Origin: Bacillota bacterium
GTDB lineage: Bacteria; Bacillota; JADQBR01
Reading direction: 5' to 3'
NCBI GenBank assembly: GCA_016278515.1
Contig: JADQBR010000035.1
Coordinates: 1 to 40,593, forward strand
DNA: 40,593 nucleotides
The notes under the pieces were generated by a model. The model did not search any database. It was not told the origin of the DNA and saw only the letters and a program-made list of their open reading frames with translations. Shown here one piece after another: positions 21,324 through 29,064 of the stretch. Within the stretch, counting starts at the first letter, position 1. Each line of letters starts with the position of its first letter. The position numbers were made by a program, and so were the translations under genes.

Positions 21324-22038
21324 GGTTACGGAGATACTTAATGAAAATATTCATAGATTAGGATTTAAATTAAATGACAATCAGATAATGGCCTTTGATA
21401 ACTATACTCAATTATTAGATGAGTGGAATGCGAAAGTAAATCTTACTTCTATGGAATCTGATATTGAGATTGCAATTAAGCATTTTTATGATTCTTTGAC
21501 CTTAATACCGATTATTGAGGACATAGGAAATAATCCTATTAGTATCATTGACGTTGGTACTGGTGCAGGTTTTCCTGGTATTCCTTTAGCTGTGATTAAA
21601 CCACAACTGCCAGTTAAATTATTAGAAACGACTAAAAAAAGGATTGATTTTTTAAACACTGTAATAGATTCATTAAAACTAGAACGAGTGAATACGATTT
21701 GGGGTAGGGCTGAAGATATTGGGCAAAGTAGTGAATATAGAAATGGGTTCACTGTTGTCACTGCCAGAGCTGTTGCACCACTAAACATACTTGTTGAATA
21801 CTGTCTACCATTAACTGCAATTAATGGTTACTGTATTTTAATGAAGGGGTCTAATTTTGAAAAGGAATTGAAGGGGGCCAATGCTGTTGATATTCTCGGC
21901 GGACAATTTATAAAGTATATGAATATCTTTTTGCCTCTCAACCAAGGGAATAGAAATATATTTATTATTAAAAAAATAAAGGAAACACCGATAAAATACC
22001 CCAGAAAAGCTGGAATTCCTAAAAAGAGGCCATTATAG
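21316..22038 (+). CDS. rsmG: 16S rRNA (guanine-N7)-methyltransferase RsmG
   Basis: RsmG methylates one guanine near the decoding site of 16S rRNA (G527 in E. coli). The 240-residue protein has the SAM-binding motif [16 protein letters not shown] and the family segments [19 protein letters not shown] and [12 protein letters not shown] at 21316 overlaps the mnmG end by 8 bases; the longer open frame upstream lies inside mnmG. It ends the mnmE-mnmG-rsmG operon. Confidence 0.97.
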   Translation: MNKVTEILNENIHRLGFKLNDNQIMAFDNYTQLLDEWNAKVNLTSMESDIEIAIKHFYDSLTLIPIIEDIGNNPISIIDVGTGAGFPGIPLAVIKPQLPVKLLETTKKRIDFLNTVIDSLKLERVNTIWGRAEDIGQSSEYRNGFTVVTARAVAPLNILVEYCLPLTAINGYCILMKGSNFEKELKGANAVDILGGQFIKYMNIFLPLNQGNRNIFIIKKIKETPIKYPRKAGIPKKRPL

Positions 22039-22091
22039 ATCATGTTTTGCGGTATAGATTATTATAATTGCATATGAATCCTAATATATTT

Positions 22092-22117
22092 AACCGGTTT
22101 ATCCGGTTTTTTTATTT
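22092..22117 (+). terminator. Terminator after rsmG
   Basis: AACCGG/CCGGTT arms with a short loop are followed by a long T run (TTTTTTATTTTT). It separates the tRNA/rRNA modification operon from parAB. Confidence 0.8.
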
Positions 22118-22190
22118 TTGGTGCAGGGAACAAGATTAGACTTGTGGAATATTTTGTATAGAAACATATTAAGGCTGGGTGGTGCTATTT

Positions 22191-22955
22191 GTGGCAAGAA
22201 TCATGACAATTGCAAATCAAAAAGGCGGTGTAGCAAAGACAACTACCGCAGTAAATATTGGCGCATGCTTAGCCTCATTGGGGAAGAAGGTATTACTTAT
22301 TGATATAGACCCCCAAGGCAATGCAAGCAGTGGTTTAGGCATTAATCGGACTGAAATTGATCATTGTATTTATGATGTATTGATCAATAATATCCCAGTT
22401 AGCAGCGTTACTGTTAGAACTGACATTGAAGGATTGGATATAGTTCCAGCAACAATTCAACTGGCAGGGGCTGAGATTGAATTAGTATCTTTAATTTCCA
22501 GGGAGTTAAAGTTAAAAAAAGCATTACATCTTGTAAAAGACAACTATGATTATGTATTAATAGACTGCCCTCCTTCTCTAGGTCTTTTGACTTTAAATGC
22601 GCTTACTGCCGCTGATAGCCTCATTATTCCTATACAATGTGAGTATTACGCATTGGAAGGCTTAGGGCAGTTACTTAATACCATTCAACTTGTCCAAAAA
22701 CATCTTAATCCAGACTTGGAGTTAGAGGGAGTAGTTCTTACCATGTTTGATGCTCGTACAAATTTATCTATTCAGGTGGTTGATGAGGTTAAGAATTATT
22801 TTAAGGGGAAGGTATTTGGTACTATTGTGCCTCGGAATGTCAGATTAAGCGAGGCGCCTAGTCATGGAAAACCGATTATTACCTATGATCCTAAATCAAG
22901 AGGTGCAGAAGTTTACTTTGACTTAGCTAAGGAAGTGATTGATAATGGCAAATAA
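22191..22955 (+). CDS. parA: Chromosome partitioning ATPase ParA/Soj
   Basis: ParA is a DNA-binding ATPase that acts with ParB-parS in origin segregation and, in Bacillus, controls DnaA. The 254-residue protein has a deviant Walker A (QKGGVAKTTTAVNIG), where the usual second Gly is Ala, a tolerated variant. It also has DIDPQGNASSGLG and DYVLIDCPPSLGLLTLNAL. GTG at 22191 has GGTGGTG upstream at normal spacing; earlier GTG codons overlap that site. It overlaps parB by 11 bases. Confidence 0.96.
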   Translation: MARIMTIANQKGGVAKTTTAVNIGACLASLGKKVLLIDIDPQGNASSGLGINRTEIDHCIYDVLINNIPVSSVTVRTDIEGLDIVPATIQLAGAEIELVSLISRELKLKKALHLVKDNYDYVLIDCPPSLGLLTLNALTAADSLIIPIQCEYYALEGLGQLLNTIQLVQKHLNPDLELEGVVLTMFDARTNLSIQVVDEVKNYFKGKVFGTIVPRNVRLSEAPSHGKPIITYDPKSRGAEVYFDLAKEVIDNGK

Positions 22956-23817
22956 AAAGGGCCTAGGGAAAGGATTGCAGGCACTAATTCCCAATATACC
23001 TTCGGATGAAACTGAACTTGGAGATGCTAATACTATTAAACAGATAGCATTAAAGAAAATTAAACCTAATACGTATCAGCCAAGAAGAGAGTTTTCTCAG
23101 AATAAGCTTCATGAACTGGCTCAATCCATAGAAGAACATGGAGTCATTCAACCGATTGTAGTTCGGAGACTTAATGAGGATTATTACCAACTTATTGCCG
23201 GTGAAAGACGATGGCGGGCTTGTATGCTTCTTGAGTTAGAGTCAATCCCCGCGGTGATTAAGGATTTAGATGATAGTAAAACTACGGAATTAGCTTTAAT
23301 CGAAAACATCCAAAGAGAAGACTTGACCCCTATTGAAGAAGCTTGGGCTTATAAGACTCTGTTAGAGGAATTCTCACTTACTCAAGCAGAACTATCTAAA
23401 AGTGTAGGCAAAAGCAGGCCGGCAATTACTAATACTTTAAGACTGCTTAACTTAGAATGTGATGTACAGGACCTACTGGCATGCGGTGAAATCTACATGG
23501 GCCATGCACGAGCGCTCCTTAGTATTGAAAAAGGCGATTTACAAATAGAGTTGGCACGAGGGGTTGTGGAAAAAGGCCTTTCCGTAAGAGACACGGAGAA
23601 AATGGTTAAACGGGTTTTGGAGGATCGCAGCAAGAAACACGTGAAAGATGCAAATAGTATTCCTCCTATAATAGCGGGACTAGAGGAAAAATTGCAGGAT
23701 AAATTTAGCACTAAAGTTTTTATAAAATATGGCAAAGATAAAGGTGCTATTGTTATAGACTATTATGGTGATGATGAGTTAAATCGCATTCTTGATATTT
23801 TGTCTGTTGAAGGTTGA
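22945..23817 (+). CDS. parB: Chromosome partitioning protein ParB/Spo0J
   Basis: ParB is a CTP-dependent clamp that loads at parS and spreads. The 290-residue protein has the N-terminal KKGLGKGLQALIP, the nucleotide-binding GERRWRA motif, ENIQREDLTPIEEA, a helix-turn-helix around LTQAELSKSVGKSRPAITN, and a C-terminal dimer domain. ATG at 22945 follows GGAAGTGA. Two parS sites begin 4 bases after its stop. No second paralogue (noc) is present. Confidence 0.97.
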   Translation: MANKKGLGKGLQALIPNIPSDETELGDANTIKQIALKKIKPNTYQPRREFSQNKLHELAQSIEEHGVIQPIVVRRLNEDYYQLIAGERRWRACMLLELESIPAVIKDLDDSKTTELALIENIQREDLTPIEEAWAYKTLLEEFSLTQAELSKSVGKSRPAITNTLRLLNLECDVQDLLACGEIYMGHARALLSIEKGDLQIELARGVVEKGLSVRDTEKMVKRVLEDRSKKHVKDANSIPPIIAGLEEKLQDKFSTKVFIKYGKDKGAIVIDYYGDDELNRILDILSVEG

Positions 23818-23820
23818 AGA

Positions 23821-23862
23821 TGTTTCACGTGAAACTTTGGTGGAAATGTTTCACGTGAAACA
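23821..23862. promoter_or_regulatory. Two parS sites
   Basis: The second site (23847-23862) is a perfect 16-bp parS, TGTTTCACGTGAAACA. The first (23821-23836) differs only in its last base. Their centres are 26 bp apart. They lie directly after parB and are the expected loading sites for it. Confidence 0.96.
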
Positions 23863-23951
23863 TCTAAAAAGGAATTTATTGGTTAACTGTGCATAGTTTG
23901 CTAATAGAGTGGGACTATAATAAAAAAGTTTTAAAAAAGGGGGACGGAAAT

Positions 23952-24167
23952 TTGAAAGATGCCCTATTCTTGAAATACGGAGGTGTTAAATTTATTCCTC
24001 TAGCCGGACCCGAAGAAATTAACGCTTTCGTTGCACAGTTACCTGAAGATAAAAGAAACTCCTTGCACGCAGTTGCAGAACAACTCGGGAAAGCTGGGTT
24101 GGTATCTTTTCCAAACGATGGACAATTTGTTACAATTGACACTGAAATGGAGCCGTACTTAGAATAA
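23952..24167 (+). CDS. Small protein of unknown function
   Basis: I do not recognise this protein. A 71-residue product is predicted, starting at TTG (23952) because GGGGGACGG lies just upstream. A GTG at 23889 would give 92 residues but has a poor ribosome site. The sequence is acidic and predicted soluble (KYGGVKFIPLAGPEEINAF, then LPEDKRNSLHAVAEQLGKAG), with no cysteines, membrane segment or signal peptide. It lies between parS and a strong terminator, so it appears to be transcribed alone or as the tail of parAB. Confidence 0.7.
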   Translation: MKDALFLKYGGVKFIPLAGPEEINAFVAQLPEDKRNSLHAVAEQLGKAGLVSFPNDGQFVTIDTEMEPYLE

Positions 24168-24197
24168 GCGGGGGTATTTCCCCGCTTTGTTTTTTAT
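24166..24197 (+). terminator. Terminator after the small protein gene
   Basis: AAGCGGGG/CCCCGCTT arms enclose a short loop and are followed by TGTTTTTTAT. The stem begins at the stop codon. Confidence 0.9.
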
Positions 24198-24300
24198 CTG
24201 ATAGACAACCTTAATTAAGAGAGGGACATGCCTACTGAAATTCAAGCTATCCTCTGGGGACATGGATGTCTACGATGAAAAGGGCTAACTGGCGCTAAGC

Positions 24301-24360
24301 TGTTGGATATGCTTAACTAGACAAATGGGGCATATGATGCAAGATTAGCTTTATGCTGTC
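24301..24360 (+). promoter_or_regulatory. Leader element A, upstream of the cysteine desulfurase gene
   Basis: This segment shares GGATATGCTTA (24305-24315), then GATGCAA (24336-24342) and, 5 bases on, GCTTTAT (24348-24354), with element B at 25540-25606. Order and the 5-base gap are the same; the inner variable part is 20 bases here. It lies 20-80 bases before the gene start. It matches no riboswitch that I can name. It could be a structured RNA or an operator. Confidence 0.45.
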
Positions 24361-24381
24361 AGAAACAAGGGGGAGATACTG

Positions 24382-25527
24382 TTGATATACTTCGATAATG
24401 CCGCCAGTTCTTGGCCAAAGCCAGGCGGCGTAACTAAAGCCATGGAAAACTATTTAAATGATTTTAGCGCTAATCCGGGTAGGTCTGGACATAAGTTAGC
24501 GCGACAGGCTGGAAATGTCGTGCTGGGGACCCGTCAAAGATTGGCGGCTCTCATAAATAGCCCTAGCTCTGAACGAATTGTGTTTACCTTAAACGCGACA
24601 GAGGCACTCAACACTGCAATACTAGGAAGTGTCGAAACACAAGACCACGTAATAACCACTACAATGGAACATAATTCTGTATTGAGACCCTTGAATTATG
24701 CTGCTAAACAGGGCGTGGAAGTAGAAATAATTACGTGTAACAGAAATGGTTTGGTTGACCCGGATAAAATCAGAAGTGCTATAAAACAAAACACTAAACT
24801 AATCGCTGTTGGACATGCATCCAATGTTACAGGGTCAATTCAACCAATTGAAGAAATTGGGGAGATTGCCAGAGGGGCAGATATTCCCTTTCTATTAGAT
24901 GCTGCACAAACAGCAGGTGCAGTTCCGATAGATGTGCAGAAGCAAAATGTTAGTTTATTGGCCATAACTGGTCACAAAAGTCTATTGGGACCCCAAGGAA
25001 CAGGTGCGTTGTATGTTGCAGACGGTCTAACTGTTAATCCTTTAAAATATGGAGGAACGGGCAGTTATTCCGAGCTGGAAGAACAGCCCTTTGAATTTCC
25101 CGATTATTTAGAGAGCGGCACCTTAAACGGTGTTGGAATTGCCGGGCTAGGGGCTGCCTTATCATATATTGAAGAGCGCGGATTGAGCGAAATAATTAAC
25201 TATAAGAAAAATCTAGTTTATCAACTAATAAATGGGCTAAAGGGAATAAATAATATCCAGATTTACGGTCATGTTAATGGAGTCGAGACGGTTCCGGTCG
25301 TATCGTTTAGTGTCAGTGGGTGTGACTCGTCTGAAATAGCGTTTATTTTAGATTCGGTCTATGATATGGCCGTCAGGCCCGGGTTGCATTGCGCCCCATT
25401 GGCACATAAAACCATAGGAACGTTTCCTGAAGGTACGATAAGAGTGAGCTTATCTGTTTTTAATACTAAAGATGAAGTAGCTGCTTTCATATCAGCCATT
25501 AAAGAGATTGTTAAAGACATGACATAA
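24382..25527 (+). CDS. Cysteine desulfurase family protein (class V aminotransferase fold)
   Basis: A PLP enzyme expected to remove sulfur (or selenium) from cysteine (or selenocysteine). The 381-residue protein has YFDNAASSWPKPGGV at the N-terminus, TTMEHNSVLRPL, LLDAAQTAGAVPIDV, the PLP-lysine motif TGHKSLLGPQGTGAL and the active-loop Cys in VRPGLHCAPLAHK. This C-terminal signature suggests the subfamily of group II-like desulfurases often found near selenium genes, rather than housekeeping IscS or SufS. The start is TTG at 24382 after AAGGGGGAG. No IscU or SufU scaffold gene is adjacent. A role in selenium supply for the selAB locus is possible but unproven. Confidence 0.9.
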   Translation: MIYFDNAASSWPKPGGVTKAMENYLNDFSANPGRSGHKLARQAGNVVLGTRQRLAALINSPSSERIVFTLNATEALNTAILGSVETQDHVITTTMEHNSVLRPLNYAAKQGVEVEIITCNRNGLVDPDKIRSAIKQNTKLIAVGHASNVTGSIQPIEEIGEIARGADIPFLLDAAQTAGAVPIDVQKQNVSLLAITGHKSLLGPQGTGALYVADGLTVNPLKYGGTGSYSELEEQPFEFPDYLESGTLNGVGIAGLGAALSYIEERGLSEIINYKKNLVYQLINGLKGINNIQIYGHVNGVETVPVVSFSVSGCDSSEIAFILDSVYDMAVRPGLHCAPLAHKTIGTFPEGTIRVSLSVFNTKDEVAAFISAIKEIVKDMT

Positions 25528-25539
25528 AGGATTTTGAGC

Positions 25540-25606
25540 TCTGGATATGCTTAGCTAAGTATCAGACGGAGTATAAAGCCCCAATTGATGCAAATTTTGC
25601 TTTATA
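25540..25606 (+). promoter_or_regulatory. Leader element B, upstream of the DUF554 gene
   Basis: It shares AGCT, GGATATGCTTA (25543-25553), GATGCAA (25587-25593) and GCTTTAT (25599-25605) with element A, but has a 33-base inner segment. TATAAAGC can pair with GCTTTATA around the GATGCAA loop, and CTTAGCTAAG is a perfect palindrome. The repeat arose from duplication or marks a shared regulator. Confidence 0.45.
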
Positions 25607-25648
25607 GAACGTGATGATAATTAAATGTCGACAAGGAGGACATTGAGG

Positions 25649-26344
25649 TTGTGGGGGACAATAGTAAATGCGTTAGCAATCGTAGCAGGAGCAGTGTTAG
25701 GCAAGTTATTTGGCAGTAGAGTTGCGGATAATATTAAAGAAACATTGATGCAGGCAATTGGCTTGGGAGTAATTTTAGTCGGTATTCAAATGTCATTAGA
25801 GACAAATAATGTATTAATAATGATCATAAGTTTAGTGCTAGGCGGTATAACCGGCGAACTGCTTCATATAGAACGTCATTTGGAAAACATTGGGAATATG
25901 CTTGAAAAAACTATTGCGAAAACAGGAAGAAAAGAAAATAATAATTTCGTTAAGGGGTTTGTAACAGCAAGTTTAATGTACGTAGTAGGTGCAATGGCAA
26001 TAATGGGTGCATTGGAAGCGGGATTGACAGGGCATTATAGAATTCTTTTTACTAAATCTATTTTGGACGGAGTAATGTCAGTATTGCTGGCATCAACATT
26101 GGGCCTGGGAGTAGCTTTTTCTGCTATTCCTGTATTTCTATACCAGGGAAGCATAACCTTATTAGCAAATTGGGTAGGGACATTTTTAAACGACATGGTA
26201 ATTTCGGAAATGACTGCAACTGGTGGCATCCTCATATTAGCCATTGGCTTAGGAATTTTAAATATTAAGAAAATAAATGTGGGGAACTTATTGCCAAGTA
26301 TTTTTTATTCTTTTCTACTGGCTATAATTTTTCTGCCTAACTGA
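25649..26344 (+). CDS. DUF554 family membrane protein
   Basis: DUF554 proteins are multi-pass membrane proteins of unknown function, possibly transporters. The 231-residue product begins MWGTIVNALAIVAGAVLGKL, the usual family start, and shows about six hydrophobic segments, ending in IFYSFLLAIIFLP. TTG at 25649 is chosen because AAGGAGG lies 9 bases upstream; the ATG at 25625 precedes that site and would add eight basic residues. It lies 20 bases before the D-amino-acid enzyme gene, so the two are likely co-transcribed. Confidence 0.9.
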   Translation: MWGTIVNALAIVAGAVLGKLFGSRVADNIKETLMQAIGLGVILVGIQMSLETNNVLIMIISLVLGGITGELLHIERHLENIGNMLEKTIAKTGRKENNNFVKGFVTASLMYVVGAMAIMGALEAGLTGHYRILFTKSILDGVMSVLLASTLGLGVAFSAIPVFLYQGSITLLANWVGTFLNDMVISEMTATGGILILAIGLGILNIKKINVGNLLPSIFYSFLLAIIFLPN

Positions 26345-26363
26345 CGTAAGGAGAGATGTGTTA

Positions 26364-27464
26364 ATGAATCTACAAACTCCATATTTAATGCTGGATGAAG
26401 ATTCCTTAGATAGCAATATAAGAGACATGGCTGAGTTTGCCAGGATGCGTAATCTTAAATTAAGACCCCATGTAAAAGCACATAAAATGCTACAAATTGC
26501 AAGGAAACAGATTGAAGAAGGTGCAAATGGTTTAACTATATCAAAAATTAGCGAAATGGAAGTTTTCGCTGACGGAGGCTTTTTAGATCTATATCTGGCA
26601 TATGAGTTAATATCAGAAGAAAAAATTAACAAGTTATTTGATATTGCTAAAAAAGCTGTTGTTTCAACAACGGTTGATAATCCTATCCACGTTGAAAAGT
26701 TGGCGGAGAGAGCGAGTTTGCATAATGTAGATTTGGAAGTTTTGATAGAAGTTGATTCGGGGTTACGCCGCTGTGGAGTGATAGAGAAAGAAGATGTACT
26801 AAGTTTGGTAAATAAAGTAAGGAAATGTTCCAGACTAAGACTGAAAGGATTAATGACTCATGCAGGGCATGTGTATGGAGTAAAAAGTCAAGAGGAAGTA
26901 AGGAAAATCGGTCTGCAAGAAGGGAATGCTGTTGTTAACTTAGCAGAGTTCCTCAGACAAAATGGGATTACTATTGATGTTGTGTCAGTTGGTGCAACAC
27001 CGACTGCTAAAATAGCTGGACAAGTGCCGGGAGTTACGGAAATAAGACCAGGTAATTATTGTTTTTATGATGCAATCCAAGTAGGCTTAGGTGTTGTTCC
27101 TCCGGAGAAATGTGCGTTAAAGGTACATTCCCAAGTGATTTCAATGTCAAAGGATAGAAAACGAATAATTATAGACGCGGGTAGTAAAACATTAGCGTTA
27201 GACAAAGGGGCACACGGTACTGAAGTGGTCAATGGTTTTGGGATAATTTCACGCTACCCTCACCTTAAGCTGGCGAGATTATCGGAAGAGCATGGTGTAA
27301 TAGAAGCTGAAGCAGAAGGTCCGTTGCCACAATTAGGTGAAATATTACAGATCATTCCTAACCATGCCTGTCCAGTTATAAACCTTTCAGATATGGTTTA
27401 TGTGGCCAGGAAAGGGAAAATGACGGATAGTTGGGCCGTAAGTGCCCGAGGGAAAATTCAATAA
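26364..27464 (+). CDS. D-threonine aldolase / D-serine dehydratase-like PLP enzyme
   Basis: A fold-type III PLP enzyme with an alanine-racemase-like TIM barrel and a C-terminal D-serine dehydratase-like metal domain. In the 366-residue product, RPHVKAHK carries the PLP lysine (about residue 38). The metal-binding His-X-Cys motif is His334/Cys336 in NHACPVINLSD. Family members cleave D-threonine or deaminate D-serine, and the exact substrate is not clear. ATG at 26364 has AGGAGAG 8 bases upstream. The membrane protein next to it may move a substrate or product, which is only suggested by linkage. Confidence 0.88.
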   Translation: MNLQTPYLMLDEDSLDSNIRDMAEFARMRNLKLRPHVKAHKMLQIARKQIEEGANGLTISKISEMEVFADGGFLDLYLAYELISEEKINKLFDIAKKAVVSTTVDNPIHVEKLAERASLHNVDLEVLIEVDSGLRRCGVIEKEDVLSLVNKVRKCSRLRLKGLMTHAGHVYGVKSQEEVRKIGLQEGNAVVNLAEFLRQNGITIDVVSVGATPTAKIAGQVPGVTEIRPGNYCFYDAIQVGLGVVPPEKCALKVHSQVISMSKDRKRIIIDAGSKTLALDKGAHGTEVVNGFGIISRYPHLKLARLSEEHGVIEAEAEGPLPQLGEILQIIPNHACPVINLSDMVYVARKGKMTDSWAVSARGKIQ

Positions 27465-27499
27465 ATTAAAGCTACAGCATAAAATGCTGTAGCTTTAAT
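27465..27499. terminator. Bidirectional terminator between convergent genes
   Basis: A 16-bp perfect inverted repeat, ATTAAAGCTACAGCAT with its complement, encloses a 3-base loop. Flanking T-rich sequence lies on both sides. It serves the plus-strand D-amino-acid enzyme gene and the minus-strand larE. Confidence 0.9.
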
Positions 27500-27536
27500 A
27501 ATTTTCTTATGTTGTATGCTGGTCAAATGGAACTTG

Positions 27537-28337
27537 TCATTTTCTGATAGCCTCATTCATACTACCGCTTCGAAAGCCCATTAAGTCCAAGGTGACATAA
27601 GTGTAACCAATATCCACTAATCTCTGGTAGATCAGATCATGTGCCTCCAAAATCTTAGAAAAATAAATTTTAGGAACCTCAATCCTTGCTATAGTGTCGT
27701 GGTGTCGCACCCGCAATTGGGAAAAGCCCAAATCCTTGAGTACTTGCTCAGCAGACTCCACTTGATTAAGGCTGTCTTTGGTAATTTCTTGACCATACGG
27801 AAAACGTGAAGAAAGACAAGCCATCGCCGGTTTATTCCAAGTGGAAAGTCCAAGCTGTTTAGACAAACTTCTAATGTCCTCTTTTGTTAATTCCGCTTCT
27901 TGTAAAGGGCTGCGAACGGAAAGTTCATCTCTTGCGGTAAGGCCAGGGCGAAAGTCTCCTAAGTCATCTGCATTAGCCCCGTCAGCAACGTATTCGATAT
28001 CATTTTCTTCAGCGATAGCCCAAATTTGAGTAAAAAGTTCTTTTTTGCAATAATAACATCTATTTGTGGGGTTTGCTGCAAAATCACTATTGTTCAACTC
28101 ATTGGTGTTTATAATAATCTGCTTAATTCCTATTTCTTTTACCAAATCTATCGATTGATCATATTCAGAATTTGACAGAGTTTCTGAATTGGAGGTTACG
28201 GCAAGAGCTTTATCGCCCAATACATCAAATGCGACCTTAGTTAAAAATGTACTATCTACTCCGCCGGAAAAAGCAATACAAACGCTTTCCATATTTTTAA
28301 GTATATCTTTTAAGTTAATTAATTTCTGCTCGCGCAT
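27537..28337 (-). CDS. larE: LarE-type ATP-dependent sulfur transferase
   Basis: LarE adenylates and thiolates the pyridinium dicarboxylate precursor of the nickel-pincer cofactor. The 266-residue protein has the PP-loop SGGVDST (24-30), Cys94 and Cys97 in NRCYYCKKELF, and Cys174 in MACLSSRFPYG. Three such cysteines are the pattern of LarE proteins that bind an iron-sulfur cluster, rather than the single sacrificial cysteine type. It is transcribed against its neighbours, with its own promoter at 28421-28449. No larA, larB or larC is in the window, so its client enzyme is unknown. Confidence 0.93.
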   Translation of the reverse strand: MREQKLINLKDILKNMESVCIAFSGGVDSTFLTKVAFDVLGDKALAVTSNSETLSNSEYDQSIDLVKEIGIKQIIINTNELNNSDFAANPTNRCYYCKKELFTQIWAIAEENDIEYVADGANADDLGDFRPGLTARDELSVRSPLQEAELTKEDIRSLSKQLGLSTWNKPAMACLSSRFPYGQEITKDSLNQVESAEQVLKDLGFSQLRVRHHDTIARIEVPKIYFSKILEAHDLIYQRLVDIGYTYVTLDLMGFRSGSMNEAIRK

Positions 28338-28420
28338 ATTTTAAGCCTCCGTGATGTGACTTATATTTAACATGACAATATTAGAATATAAATTTAAAGT
28401 AGCACTATAAGCTAATCTTA

Positions 28421-28449
28421 ATTTTAATATAGTGGTATCCTTGTGTCAA
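28421..28449 (-). promoter_or_regulatory. Putative larE promoter
   Basis: On the minus strand, TTGACA (28444-28449) and TAAAAT (28421-28426) have a 17-base spacer, about 85 bases before the larE start. It lies in the divergent gap between larE and the DUF4446 gene. Confidence 0.65.
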
Positions 28450-28535
28450 TGAAATTGCATTTCAAGTAGTAGTGAAGGATTTTTAGTATTTTTGTTGAAA
28501 GTAATTCAAGCGATAGAATTGAGGAGTGTTGACTG

Positions 28536-29033
28536 TTGGGCCAATTGATAGAGATGTTTAATAATCAGTACATAGTTTATATTTTAAGCGGTTTGGTTGT
28601 GATACTGGTTTTTAGTGTATTGTCGGTATTTGTCAGATTACGCCGACTCGAGAAGCGGTACCGTTCTTTCATGAAGACAGCTGTTGGGGATATGAGTTTA
28701 GAAGAGAGGTTGGTAGATTTTCAGAATGAAACAGAGAACCTTCGTAATCAATTTGGAAAAGCAAATAGAAGGTTAATGTTTTTAGAAGAAAAGATACCTC
28801 AATGCCTGCAGAAAACTGCGATAGTCAGATATAATGCGTTTGATGACATAGGAAGTGACCTTAGTTTTGCAGTAGCGCTGCTGAATGAGGAAGGAAGTGG
28901 AGTAGTAATAAGCAGTCTTTACGGACGGCAAGAAAGTAGAATATATTCTAAACCAATAAATAAAGGGTTATCTAGTTACGTGTTAACTGATGAAGAAAAA
29001 CAAGCGGTTGAAAAGGCTTTAAAGAGCCGTTGA
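28536..29033 (+). CDS. DUF4446 family membrane-anchored protein
   Basis: The family has no known function but is common near parAB in Clostridia. The 165-residue product has one membrane helix near the N-terminus (YIVYILSGLVVILVFSVLSV), then a basic RLRRLEKRYR stretch and a coiled coil (about residues 55-90). The C-terminal domain contains VRYNAFDDIGSDLSFAVALL, the family hallmark. The start is TTG at 28536 with GAGGAG upstream. The soluble part should face the cytoplasm. Confidence 0.88.
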   Translation: MGQLIEMFNNQYIVYILSGLVVILVFSVLSVFVRLRRLEKRYRSFMKTAVGDMSLEERLVDFQNETENLRNQFGKANRRLMFLEEKIPQCLQKTAIVRYNAFDDIGSDLSFAVALLNEEGSGVVISSLYGRQESRIYSKPINKGLSSYVLTDEEKQAVEKALKSR

Positions 29034-29064
29034 TGAGTACATTATCCTGGGAAGGTAGTCAGAA

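Noticed and set aside
22191-22300. The Ala in the ParA Walker A motif (KGGVAKTT) as a loss-of-function change
   Set aside because: The deviant Walker A tolerates this position, and all other ParA motifs are intact.
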